Shown: one piece after another, positions 11,285 through 23,500 of the stretch
How positions within the stretch are numbered: position 1 is the first letter of the stretch
Layout: each line of letters begins with the position of its first letter
DNA from: Clytia hemisphaerica
Taxonomy: Eukaryota; Cnidaria; Hydrozoa; Leptothecata; Clytiidae
Length of the DNA: 64,000 nt
Assembly (NCBI GenBank): GCA_902728285.1
Contig: CACVBU010001011.1
Location: 1-64,000 of the forward strand
Direction of reading: 5' to 3'
Position numbers and translations under genes: made by a program
The notes under the pieces: model-generated
Databases searched by the model: none
Seen by the model: the letters and a program-made list of their open reading frames with translations, nothing else
Told to the model about the DNA's origin: nothing

Positions 11285-13673
11285 ATGAGAAAAGAATCGA
11301 GTTTTCTGTACGACTCGGATTCGAGTGATCATTACTTTGAGGTAATTTTATTTTCAAAATCTTGCAACTTGTGTTTTTCCATGTTTGTATTTGTATGTTT
11401 TTCTGTAAAAACAAGGTACTGAACGGTTATTCGCCCTTCCCTTTCGTCATTTTTTGAAAGTTATAAGCAAACGCTATTCCGTAGATTAATCTTGAAGTAT
11501 TTGGGGATTGGACTAAAAATTGTAGTCAATGTAAATAAGGATGATAAGTATTTTTTTTCACTGATCAGTGTTTATAATACTACTGAAGAAGTTGATTCGA
11601 GGCTGAGGAAATTCTTCAAGTCACAGCAAGTTTTATTTGAAAGTTTCTAATTACTTAACACGAGTATCACTTAGCATCGAATCTATTTATATCTTTTGTC
11701 GTGTTGAAAATCAATGTTAAACACATTAGCACGCATGCGACCAAAATAGAAATCAAGAAATCTTAAGAGAAATTCTTACCTGCAGAAAGCACACACTTAT
11801 CTGCACTTATCATTGTTTTCCGTCTAAGAAACACGTGCTGACGTAGAAAGGAAGCTGGTCTATATCTTCAAAACGTGTTGACATGGCCATGTTGTTTTTC
11901 CACCACCTGTATTAAGCTATAGTTTTTTTGTCGGTTGAGAGGGAAGAAGGCTCTTATCGTTTTCTGTTCTACGTCACATGTATGTGTCTGATGTCATACA
12001 TAGGAGATCAACCTGCAGTAATTTGTTCAAAACAAATCATTCCATTTGTTTGTCACTGTTTTGATTGTGTTTTTGTTTTTTTTGGGACGAGCGGAAAATA
12101 ATTAACGGTTTGATGTCAGTGCAGTTATTGATTAGAGACTAATTACTCTCGTTCTAACAAACAGAAACACCAGTTTTGAAATTCAGATTTTGTGTTTAAC
12201 GAAACCCATAGTTGACGCTCTCTTTTCAAAGGGAATTAGCTTTTCATCGATTAAGGGAGCGTGTCAAGTAGAAGAGTATCATCAGCCTATATACAAAGTT
12301 TTATTTACCCTGTCTATTAAAGCCTTCATAATGATTCTCGATCTAAGCAAATCTAATGACAACTTCTTATTTCCTTTACTCTATAGGACGACACACCATG
12401 TTGCAGTCTCGTCATTTTACCAGGCAATCGGTCAGAGGAAGATTATCTCCGTAGTATTTACAGCCGGATTACCACGCCTTCGCCGGTATGGAAAGAATCA
12501 ATATCCATCGAAACATTCAAAAGCAATGGTCGGCAAACTGCCAAACATGCCCACTTAATACCACGTTGCTGTCACGAGGAGGAGGTCACAACATCCAATA
12601 AAACTCCTACACAAAGTTTAAGCGTCAATTTCATTCTTCGCGAGGAACTTATTGGAAATGAAGTTCATAAAATCCGTCGTTTATTTTTCAATAATCCGTG
12701 GAAATTTCATCACACGTTTCAGACGTACGACGTCGAGAGAAAGAAAGTCGTCGCCAAGCAACCTTATTACGAACTGACGGAAGAATATCCACTTATGTCG
12801 CCGTCAGTCTGCCATCAAGGTTCTTCAGTTTTACGGTATAACATCTTTGTGAAAGACAACTTTGACGAAATGAAATATTTCTATATGGATTTACTTCGCT
12901 CACAGCCAATGTACGAGGAAGAGAACTTTTGCTATTTCACCATCTTCTCAAAAAATGGAACTGAAATTCAACTGTCATTAAAACATTCCAAACAATTACA
13001 TATTGTACCCACCAAAAGAACATTCTTAAAAGTCCACTTAGACAACCTTTATGAAACTGTACACCAAATGGGTGCCAAAATTGAAGAAATCTTTTGCAGC
13101 GATTGTGGGATTCTCGTAACGCGTGACCCTGAAGGAAATCCGATTCTGATCACAGGTAAGAATCCGTCTAAAAACAATCCACACAGTCGACAGTCTTCAG
13201 GTAATTCAACGTTATTACGTAGACAACAACAAGAGAAAACGCAAAAACAACAACGTAGATCTTTGGACGAGGATGTTTGGAGTGATTGCTCAGATTGCTC
13301 AGAATGCTTACGTCAGCAAAAATACAACAACAATAACAACATTAATAACTATCGTCAACCGAGTAAAAACACTAACAAACGAGCCAGTCGTTATTTTTAT
13401 CAACCCGATCAAAACGATTCTGGTTACCATAACGACGAACTATCCTCAACTGACGAAGAAGACTGTTTATCTTTTTCGCCCCATTCTCCTAAAAGCGGTG
13501 GCACCTACTCGGCCAATTCTCCTAAAAATGACAGGACACTGACATCTCAACAACGCAGAGATCATAGTAATTGCCCAAGAGGCATCACTCAATTGCACTT
13601 TCCTACTTGCCCGAATACAGGATGTTGTGATCGATACGGCAGACCCTTCACCTGTTGCGTCGTTAATGTTTAA
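11285..13673 (+). CDS. FAM124 family protein (two coding exons)
   Basis: Exon 1 is 11,285-11,341 (19 codons from ATG, ending at donor GTAATT). Exon 2 is 12,387-13,673, after the acceptor CTTTACTCTATAG. Both sides are phase 0 and the product is 447 aa. Residues about 24-290 match the FAM124 domain, a glyoxalase-like fold of unknown biochemical role. Visible landmarks are the NNPWKFHHT segment, the block VLRYNIFVKDNFDEMKYFY, then FCYFTIFSKNGTEIQLSLKH and DPEGNPILI. The C-terminal third is low-complexity and polar (Gln/Asn runs, Ser-rich), with a Cys-rich end (TGCCDRYGRPFTCC). A start at internal Met 156 would lose half the domain. The gene is intact and is the best host-gene call in the window. 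Confidence 0.85.
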
Positions 13674-14039
13674 TCGGTCTTGCAACAGACTATAGAAAAG
13701 ATAACTAGACATAAGTCTAAGAAATGTTTATTTTTGACATTACTGTTTGACGAATTTTTTTACGAGCAGAAATCTTTTGTTCTATGAAAGTATGTTCAGA
13801 AAATGAAAATCTATCCTATGCATTTTGATGCTTTCAAGTAATTAATCTGACTTTTGTTTTAATTAATCGAACTGTTTTTGACATTTTCCTATACTAATTT
13901 CCTCTTTGTAATTATTTACCTGCGATTTGTTCGCTCGTTGCCAAGTAAAGAAACTACCTGATTCTTGACGAGATCTAGTTAATCTTGATCGTATAACAAA
14001 GTGGAATAAGATTCGAATGTATATACAATAGAATTTATT

Positions 14040-14045
14040 AATAAA
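14040..14045 (+). terminator. polyadenylation signal of the FAM124-like gene
   Basis: AATAAA lies about 370 bases after the stop codon, in a strongly AT-rich 3' region with no competing gene. Confidence 0.5.
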
Positions 14046-14249
14046 GCTTATCGTATACTTATAAGTATGATTATATAAGTGTAAATATATAAATGTAAAT
14101 CTTTATTTTATGCATTTGTATTTGCAATATAATACAATCTCAGTGTTTTGTTTAGATTGAATATATTCATATTGAGAAACCTTCAAATACGATTTTACTA
14201 ACGTAAACAATCCAACTGATCGGCGAGGCTGAACTCTTACCACAGTAAA

Positions 14250-14440
14250 CATTTTTTTGTAAGAAAAGCTAAAATTCTTGACGCCTTTGGATGTTCTTAA
14301 CTTTTTCAGTTTTCAGCCTTAATATGTTCTTATTTTGACCATTTTGTGAGCTTTTTGTAAGACTTTCTAAAATCTTGGATGTCCTAGAGTCCACGAAGCC
14401 TTAAAATGTTCTTAATTTGTTTTCACAAAAAATATGTACT
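14250..14440. mobile_element. MITE-like repeat of the TTAAGAACA type
   Basis: Left end ACATTTTTTTGTAAGAA; right end ACAAAAAATATGT before TA. The interior repeats ATGTTCTTA after GCCT words (GACGCCTTTGGATGTTCTTA, then CAGCCTTAATATGTTCTTA, then GAAGCCTTAAAATGTTCTTA). It resembles the block at 8.5-8.7 kb, mostly in reverse orientation, and shares its design with the MITEs at 27.25 and 52.75 kb. Confidence 0.5.
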
Positions 14441-14920
14441 CCCTACCGCCAGTATCAAATCGCGTGGACTTAATGAAAAGTAAGTAAACTCGACTGAACA
14501 ATAATGTGATCTCTTTACTTATATATCATAGATTTTTCAGCAGGCCCTTGTTATCAAAAATTTCGAATGCCAGAGAATGCGAAATCTATTTTATATGAAA
14601 TTTGAAAGCCAAGACGAGTTTCATCTACGAAGAACAAACGTGAAGAAATAAGGAGTTTTGCTCGGAAGAGCAAAATCACTGCCGCCCCGTTTTTCAAGGC
14701 TAATAAAAAACTTTTTATATGATCGTCTAATGTACTCTAATTTAACTACTATCTTTGGTAGTATACATGGAAAAAAACGAATTTTGCTCCAAATTTACAA
14801 AAAACGCAAGTAGTTTTTAAGTGACGTAATTTAGGGTCAGGAAGTAGAGTTTTAACATGTGACTTGAAACCATAAGCTCTGTCAGCCAGTGTACCCCTCC
14901 AAAATCAAAATATTCGATTA

Positions 14921-15203
14921 CTCTTAAGTTCTAAATAAAAGCGGGCGGGGTTGGGAAATTTTTAAAATTTTGATAAACGGGGTTGTCAGGGGTTGGAAAT
15001 TGCACTTCTGAAAACCCGAAAATAAAGTAAATATAGCCTAATAAAATCAGTCTTTTTCTTGCAAAATAAGGGATCTTTGAAAGCTGAAAATATTCTTAAA
15101 AATCAAATTAATGGGGGGTTATCCTAATAGTAATAGGGTTCGGTGGGCTGAAAAATTTCCGAAAAATTAACAAGTGGTGGCCATTTATTTGGAACCTTAA
15201 GAG
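14921..15203. mobile_element. MITE, CTCTTARG family
   Basis: Terminal inverted repeats CTCTTAAGTTCTAAATAAA and its near complement ending CCTTAAGAG, flanked by TA on both sides. The interior carries G-runs each followed by a TTATT- or TTAA-type word and matches the MITE at 54,726-55,029 in reverse. No coding capacity. Confidence 0.65.
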
Positions 15204-15296
15204 TAGATGAAGTACAATCTCGTACACAGTATAATTTCGTACACAGAGCCACTTGTAACACTTTTTTGCTTTTTACTGATGGACCAAGGACACTTA

Positions 15297-15706
15297 CCGT
15301 AAATCACCGATTAAGCGCCCGGGCGCTTATTTAATTTTTCAGGCTCTGAGGGGGGCGCTTATCCAAGCGGGGCACTTATTCAAGCGGGGCGCTTATTTTT
15401 TTATTTCAGAAATTCGTATATCAACAAATTCGGAATCTGCTTAAACTTAACTTCAAAAAAGGATGAATAAAAGAAAAATCCAATAAGAAACAGAAAAAAA
15501 GACCTTGATTTTTATTTTTGTTCCAATTTTTTTCAACTGTTAATCATCTGAAGAGAAATTCTTATCCCGGAAATTAGCCTAGGCCACCAATTCGAATAAG
15601 CGCCCCTCCCTCGAGCGGGGCGCTTATAAAATTATTTTAACTAAATGGGGGGCGCTTATTCGAGCGGGGCGCTAAATCAAGCGGGGCGCTTAATCGGTGA
15701 TTTGCG
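15297..15706. mobile_element. MITE with GCGCTTA arrays and TA target duplication
   Basis: Left end CCGTAAATCACCGATTAAGC; right end the near complement finishing GGTGATTTGCGG. TA lies on each side. The word GCGGGGCGCTTA and close variants recur roughly eight times inside, clustered towards both ends. No coding capacity. Confidence 0.7.
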
Positions 15707-16339
15707 GTATATAACGAATCTTCGCTATACAAGTGTCCTTGGATGGACGTGATACGGTCGTGAGCGCTGTCAGAATAATCAAAAAGCGAGTTAAGGGACT
15801 GGATACGTTTGGATAAAGTGTAGCAAGCCTGAAGATGTCATTTTTGTCCGAACTTTTAATTCTGCAAAATGCTACCATGCAAAAATATCCAAAAATGTCA
15901 ATATATTCTGACCATGACTGTATAATCCGGCCTATTTCCCATCAGAGAGCTGAAAGCTCAGTCTTTGAGGTACCGCATCGTCCCCCCAGTTAGGCTCAAC
16001 GGCCCTTTACACACGTACCATCAAAATACTACCGTGAGTATCCACAGCTCGAAGAAATAAATATTGCATTGCCAGTGGCCTCTGATATTCAGCGTTACAA
16101 AATACCATGTTTGAGCCCGAAAAACGTACCCTAAGAAAATATTGATATTTATTCGATACTCACGGTACCGAAAACGAGGGCTTTGGGTTCGGGCCACCCC
16201 CCTGTAAAATCTGTGACGTGGTCCCTGGCGAATTCCCGTAATCAAAGCCGCAGAAAAAATTGATAGCGAGTTGTTTACTTTTTATCTTTACTCGCCAAAC
16301 CTGTACAACTCGCCTTAAAAAGTCTCGTGAGTCCTTCGG

Positions 16340-16405
16340 CAGTCTGTGCCACTAACTCGATCGGGAAGATTCTTCCGAAATGGGAAGAACCTTCCCGAAC
16401 GGGAA
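16340..16405 (+). repeat. left terminal inverted repeat of the 9-kb transposon
   Basis: It contains several CGGGAAG half-sites, among them the perfect inverted pair CTTCCCG-AA-CGGGAAG at its inner edge (16,391-16,406) and GGGAAGATTCTTCC. It matches the right end except for two substitutions. Confidence 0.85.
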
Positions 16406-16815
16406 GAAATTACTTGATTTTTTTCTGCCCGATTGGGAAGATTCTTCCGCTTTGGGAAGTTAAAAAATTACTGAATCTTCGGCGAAGCTGTACGATGACT
16501 GGCGAAAATTGAAACTTTTTGGAGGTGAAAAAGCATTAAATTTTAAGGTTTTTCACCGAAAAAAAAACAAACTTTACCGTAGAAATCTTGTTAAATTGTG
16601 AAAAAACTGCGTAAACTTCCCAAACGGGAAGTTCCAACCCAATCGGGTTTTCCTTATTTTCAACTTTTTCCCGCTTCTTCCCGATTTGGAAGTCCGTTTT
16701 TAAACTCTTGCCCATTCTTCCTGAACGGGAAGCCTTGAAGCCTCGCATGTTTTTAATTCCACCGCGCTGCCTGCTGCTCAACCACCAGATTTTGAATTTT
16801 GATTGAAACTAAGCA

Positions 16816-19800
16816 ATGGATTGCAACAACTTTGAAGAAGAAGAACCAAACATGGAAGAAACACAAAATCAAAGTATGTATCTTCTATCGAGTCTGTTAT
16901 TTTTGTCTACTCCACTGCTGTTTTGGAGGCAATGCTTTACATTTTCCCTCCCTTCATGCAAGCTTATCTATGTTTTTATTTTATCAAGTCCAAGTCAGTG
17001 GGACTAGTCTAAAATTCTACTATATGTATCTAGTCGAAAAATTGAATCATTGAAGCTAATCAAAACAATCAGTTTTTTGATTTACTCAAATTCATCGAAG
17101 TACGAAGACTAATCAGTTTGAGATCTGAAAAAGATTGGATTGATTAATTAGATCGAGCTTTGATTGCTTCGATTACGGTTTGATTACAGTTTGATGACTA
17201 CTCTTTGCATATGCTTTCCAAGCTTAAAGTTATCGAACTAATCGAACAATGAAGAAAAGAGAGGCTGCAAACTGTTTTTTAATTTTAATTTCAAAATTTT
17301 GTAAGCTACACATGCATACTTTTCCAACACAATGGTTGTGAGCAGCTAAGCAAGTTTAATCGATAGCTAAAATTAATATTAACCGTTTGATTAGACATCG
17401 ATTGGAATCAATAATCAATACCGTGATACCGTGAAGTCGGGTAACTTGCATCAGTGGAGGGTGGAGGTAACTCTAGTTGAGATACAAATATATCATTTCC
17501 CTCTTGCCAGTAAGAGGGTTTTTGGTTCAAATGACCATCTAATCCTAAGGTTTCCGTCTATATTGACATAACCTAGTTGCAACACTGAATAATTGAGTTA
17601 TCAATTAAAATAGTTGATACAATCAATACCAATAGGTAATCAATACTTTAATCAATATTCAAAATTTTTTTTACCTTGATTAGCTATTGATTATTGACTC
17701 TAATCAATATCTAATTGATTGATTAATATTGATTAGCTCTCTAATAAAACTGATGATTGATTTTATCGATTCTAAAGATACATAAGCCTGGGTTTACAAA
17801 CTTGAAATTAAGATCAGACTGTAAACACAGATTTTTATCAAAATCAATGATATATTACAGCCTGGCAGTCTCATAATCTTGCTCTTTCCACAATTTCATT
17901 TGATATCCTTGCTTGATGGAGGAGAACCTACAATAGATTCAAGTTTCCATAGCTGAGCTCTATTTATATTGACCCTCACCCATAGACTAAAAGTAGTTTA
18001 AAGTCATAAAAGTTAATTACTCCTCTATGTACTCCCAAGTTGGGGAATTTCAAATCACTCTTGATCAATTACATTTATGATAATCTAAGCAGAAACAAGT
18101 TAGGTAAGGAAGCTTGAATCTTGAACGAGCAAGATAAAGAGACTGCCTGGATACCCAGGCTAACTGGAAATTTAAATTTATTGCTGTTTTATTTTAAGCT
18201 CAACAAGTTATGGAAATCACACCAGAACAAATGGGTCTCTTATACCAATTGGTGCAACAAGACCCTCGGTTTCAATCACATGAAAACGTTACCCTTTTGC
18301 AACCTCTCATCCCTCAGCAGCAACCTAACAAAAATTCCAGTAATATGTCTTATGGAGAAACATCAGAAGATTATTCAGCTAATACTAGTAGTAACCTATC
18401 AGTCTTGGCAGACGCCTCACGCTTATTCCAAGAACCTCTTGCAAGTCAGCCATCAACAGATACTATAAAGGTGAGCTCTTAAGTTTATCAGGTCAACAGC
18501 TTCGTCTCATTTTACTTGATGTTGATGCTTTTTTAATTTGAACAGTAAGCAGCATTTCAACTTTTCTGTCAGTTGACAGAAATTTGTTTACTTGAATTTC
18601 TAACAAGGGTTTCTCTTATTTTAGCAATTTTGAGTAGTGGAATTTGTTATATAATTCTTTTATTAACCAGGTTAGACCATGTTGTACTGGGTAAATGTTT
18701 TTTCTAGATTGCTCAAAGGAAGCAACTGCAAGGGAGCATTGCATAATGATATATTAAACTATTGCATTTTTCAGTATTTTAAAAACTGACTTTAAATCCT
18801 CATTGTTTATTGTAAAAAACTCAAATATGTTCTTGTATAATTCAAAGATAAATTTGCATACATTACTATGTACCACTTATTTTTCAGATTATTACTGTTA
18901 AACAATTAGGAAATGGAACCTGAATGAACCCAATACCCTGTATATTCATTATCCCAATATCCCAACCCGAAGACCCAAACACCCGAAGACATGGTACTGT
19001 AACCCTGATTTCCTGTTGTATGTATTGTATGTCCAAATCCTGGTTATCATATATTTCTGAAAAGAAAAATGTAGTTTTAGGGGAAATCAAAGGAGAAAAT
19101 AATATAATTTAGGGTCATCTTATCTTCTTACATTCTTTTTGAAAACAGGTCAAATAAATTTTAAGCAAATAAATGGGTAATTCAAACTACATTTTGGGAA
19201 ATTTGTATTATTATTAGTTAATTGCATGCATCTCATCTTCTGTAATTCAAAGAGCTTTTTTTGAGAAATCATGAATAGAGCTAATGCATGCAATGTTTAG
19301 CTGACCATGTGCTCTTACTGGTCATATTTTTTTATTGATTCATTGCATTGTCTTTATTCTAGACCCCTCCGAATCATCACAAGGGACCCATCAGGATTCA
19401 ATACGAAACTGAACCTAAAAGGCGTGGCACTGCATACGCGAAGCGGTCAGCAACCTTGAAGCAAAAAGTAAGGTCCACTCGTTTTAGTTTGGAGATTGTT
19501 GTTTCAAAGCAGATATCCCTAAAGGGACTCGCATTTGAATTTTTGGCACTTGATAACTCGGTGATATATTACTCAGTTTTTGTTTTTTATTTCACATACT
19601 TGCTAATTGTACTTCTAGAAACCCCAGATTATGGCAAATAAAGGCTAAATCAGGATATTTAGTGTAAAATAAGGGACATAGTTTGCAAAAATAGGAAGAA
19701 GTAAGATTTATTGGAACCAAAACTTTTTGGTCATGTTGACATTCATTACCACCCCCCCCCAGTTTTTTTTGGCAAATCTTAGTTACAAGATACAACCTTC

Positions 19801-20389
19801 CACTTTTCATTCTTTCTGATTTTTGTTCTAGGCGCATGAGCTCAATGTGATTACTGGCGCAAAAGTGAGATTATTGATCAATAGTAATGATTCCAATGAT
19901 GAGAAGAGTTACGGGATGCCCGTAACTGCTGTCATGGGGACTCAAACAGAATTTTCTTCTTCGATTGCTTCAGTTCCACAAAGTATTTTTGGGACACCAT
20001 CAGCCCACCCCTTATTGACAAGGAAGGACAAGGAGACAACCCCAACTGCTACCGTCGTAGAAGAAAAATGTTGGTTTTCACAGAAAGTTAAAAATTTACC
20101 AGGAATAAAACGTAAACGTTTAGATTTGGAGAAAGAAGGACAACCTGAGTCAAAAAGGAACACGTTGAAATGTTTGATATGCAACGCTCTTCCAAAATCG
20201 GAAAAAGACAAGCAACTTAGGAAAGACCATGGTGTGAAAGCTCGAGTTCTTACTTGTGGTTTTAAGGATTGTGGTAAAAGGGTGCATGGTGTTTGTGCTG
20301 GAATTGAGGTCAAGGCCAAAGTGAAATTGCCCTATTACTTGTGCCCAGAACACAAGTCTTCAAGTAATGAAATTGACACTGATATTTAA
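16816..20389 (+). CDS. MADS-box-like and PHD-like zinc protein of the 9-kb transposon
   Basis: Four exons: 16,816-16,873, 18,199-18,470, 19,363-19,467 and 19,832-20,389, all with GT-AG junctions in phase, giving 330 aa. The ATG at 18,210 would also open the frame, but the upstream exon (acidic, starting MDCNNFEEEEP) joins cleanly. Residues about 120-163 read like the first half of a MADS box of the SRF/MEF2 type: a basic stretch KRRGTAYAKRSATLKQK followed by AHELNVITGAKVRLLI, the amphipathic helix and first strand. Zinc-ligand spacing of a PHD-like finger follows: C259, C262, C287, C292, H297, C300, C316, H319. A basic KRKR run lies before it. It is probably nuclear. DNA binding is inferred from the MADS-like segment, which is divergent. 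Confidence 0.75.
16874..18198. repeat. intron filled with AATCA/TGATT words and a MITE fragment
   Basis: This first intron of the MADS-like gene has an unusual density of AATCAAT and ATTGATT words at about 17,040-17,230 and 17,390-17,770. At 17,429-17,462 it holds a half copy of the MITE found whole at 60,636-60,878, starting CCGTGAAGTCGGG. These look like later insertions into the transposon. Confidence 0.5.
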
Positions 20390-20398
20390 AGAGAAGGT

Positions 20399-20447
20399 TT
20401 CTTTATATACAAGACTTTTTTATATACTAGACTTTTTTATATACAAG
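20399..20447 (+). repeat. triplicated TTTATATACAAGAC unit between convergent genes
   Basis: Three near-identical copies of a unit of about 18 bases stand directly after the stop codon of the MADS-like gene and before the end of the convergent transposase gene. Confidence 0.6.
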
Positions 20448-20494
20448 ACTACAAAGTTTTTCAAATTTTGATTTATGCATATGAGTAGATGCAG

Positions 20495-20500
20495 TTTATT
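20495..20500 (-). terminator. polyadenylation signal overlapping the transposase stop codon
   Basis: On the minus strand AATAAA begins inside the TAA stop at 20,499-20,501. It is a compact 3' end facing the MADS-like gene about 110 bases away. Confidence 0.4.
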
Positions 20501-23500
20501 ATAACTCTGGTTCTTGACTGTCGTTTTCTTCTGGTGTTTCAGCCTCTAGCGGGATATTATTCCGAATATCAATTAGTTTATAGTAGAACGAAATAAAGTC
20601 CTTCTTGTTTTTATTTTTGACCTCCTTTAAAAAGCATTCGTAGTACAATGTTCCGATCGTTTCCCCAAGGCTGGCAATTATTTTGAAGATTTCACTTTTG
20701 ATTTGTTCTTTAGTTTTATTTTCAATTTTCATAGCTTCCTCTTTTTCCTCTTTTGTTACGTAAACGAAATCATGCTCATAACTGATACCACTACAATCGA
20801 TAAAGTCTTGGAAATTTTTCTTAGATCTAGTCGTGAAATGAATAAGATTTGTCTCCAACTCGTTTCCGCTCAGGCTGAAATGTTTGGATTCTTTCATCAA
20901 ATTAGAGCAAAGGTACTGCCTTTGTCTAAACGCAACTCGTACATGTGCTATCTCAACTTCGTGATCAAACTTTTTCGTGCTTTTTGATTCGACAATGTGA
21001 GCATCCATCAAAGCATTTTCTCGAATCTAAACAATAGAGATTTTAAGGAATTTCATTATTTATTTTTATTGACAAGAAAATAAGATTTTTACACACTCAT
21101 ATTTTGATATTTCTAGACTTATATTTAGAAAACAAACCTATTTATAGATTTAAATTTTATTTCAGCTCAACCCTTCCGTCGTTTTTTTAAATTGAAAAAG
21201 AACTCTTCGTTACCTTTGTGATTTTATCTAGATTTCTGAAACTTCTTGTCCATTGATCATTCGTGGGTACACCAATCATCCAACGCTTAGCTTCTTTGTT
21301 TATTTCCTCCAATATTGCATCACCTCCTTGCGCATGACCTTCGTCCGATGAATGGTTAACGGTCAAGTGTTTGTCAATGTTATTCTTTAGCTCGTCAGGC
21401 ATGTTTGCTGATTGAAAGTAGTCGTAGTTCACGATTTCTCTGTAATTTGGATGATTTCTGCCAAAAAATATTGTCGAGACATTTGCTTTTGACGCTTCCA
21501 TCATTGCGGAATGAGCTGAACGGCAACTAAAACAAAATTTTGTTCAGATTTTTTAATAATTTTATGAATGTGTGATAAAAAGTCATTATACTAATTTATT
21601 TTATTTGTCTACTAATTTCTACTAATTAATTGGAAAACATTTTTCTAATCAAAGTTTTTTATGCAACATTTAGCCCATGTACATAGTTTCCGAGAGAGAG
21701 AGAGAGAGAGCAAAACAACTCATTAAAAGTTATCTTTGTATTCTTACTTACCCTTTACGAAACAGCATTAAGGAGAATAAATATCTCATTGTCATTTCGT
21801 GAACGTATATGTAATTAGGGTTTTTGATCGTGTCGTAAAATTTCCAGTAACCTTCTACTGTTGGATATAATTTTGATTTGATGCAGCTCCTCACATACGG
21901 TAACATTAATTCGTCTGTAAATGCTAAAAAGCAGATTTCCAGAACATCCCATAATTTATGATGGTCACTTCCTTTACGAATATACTTCAATGCGTTTTCG
22001 GTGATAAATCCTGAATTAAAATAAGTGATCAACAACTGTCAATTAGCTCCGAAGGTGTTTCACAATGGCGAATATTATGTTTTTTTAAGAATGAAAGTTT
22101 GAGACTTCTTAGTGTAAAAACTTGAAGAATCCAGATATACTTTGTTACCAATAGAAATCTTTGAAATTAATCAAAACTGTAAAACGATGTATTCTTACGA
22201 TCTGGCCAATTTTCACCCTAATATTGTTACAGATATTATTCTTATAAAAAAGCGTACGAAATTTCTCTCACGATTTAGGCAAATTCTTAACAATACGTTG
22301 GTACCCTCAGCCAAAACTCAATATTATTATAAAAAATAAAAAAACTGTTTTTAAAAAATAATTGAACTTGCCCAGCTCGATAACTACGTCACGGGTAAAC
22401 ACATCCCAATTCAAATCCATCCATGCCTTGGCAGCATTCATCTCAAAATGAAGCAAGCCAGGTAATATGATTATCCAATCAAACTCTCTCGTCACAGTTG
22501 CGTTTTGTAGCGCAACACAAGAATGTTCCTCAGCCATCTCTTTACCATATATCGATTGATTACACTTACTGCATGCGAAGACATTCTGAATCAGTTTGAT
22601 TATTATTGTATATATAGCGCCATCATTTTCTAGTAATAACCATTCCCGGTTTCCATTTGGTACATACTTTTTGATACCCGCACGTACACCAATATTTCTC
22701 AGTATCACCACAATATTTTCAAAGCCTGATGGGTTGAGTAGCTCTGGTTCGCCTACGATAATATCAACTGGTTCAGGGGATTGTGATTGCGTGACTTCGA
22801 AACAAGCGTAAGGGTCTGCCACCGTATCAACTTTGCTTTTGTCAATAATGAACTTATTACGTTGTAAAGAGCCACCACATGAAGTACACACTTTCAAGGA
22901 AATATCATTGGCTTGCTTACATATACTACAAGATTTTTCAGTTGAACATTGTTCTTTTTTCTTAACTAGATCATCGATGCTATCTGAAAATTTAGACTCT
23001 CCTTTGTCGTCAAGCTCGACTTGTTGTTGATTATAAACGATACGAAGTCTTTGTTTTATGAAGTTGTTTCTTTTCAAGCGAAAAAAATCTCGATTGGAAA
23101 AATGAATTTTCTCCAAATTTGGACGCGTAGGGGATTCTGAAGGAAACCATTCCTTTGGGCTTGACGCAGGATCCTCTTGTATGGTCGAATCGTCTAATTT
23201 GAGGTAAGCTTTACTTGTGATGACGCTTAATTTGACTCCATCGGAAACTTTTACACGATACGATTTTCCCACTACTTGTTCGTTATCAAATACTACACGT
23301 ATAAAACCAGAAGGAAACACTATTGGGTTTAACGCATTCATATCAAGCCAATTCTTGAGAAAAGTGTGCGCTCCAGATGGCAGGAATGCACTTAAAGCAT
23401 CTGTAATAGAACGGCTTCTGGAGAAACTATAAAACAACAAGTTTTGTCTGAATGAAAATGGTAAAACCAAACGGTCATTTACACACGAATATACATGTTC

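Noticed and set aside
12190-12558. 122-codon ORF upstream of the FAM124 exon
   Set aside because: It crosses the intron-exon boundary at 12,386/12,387 and is out of frame with the FAM124 domain.
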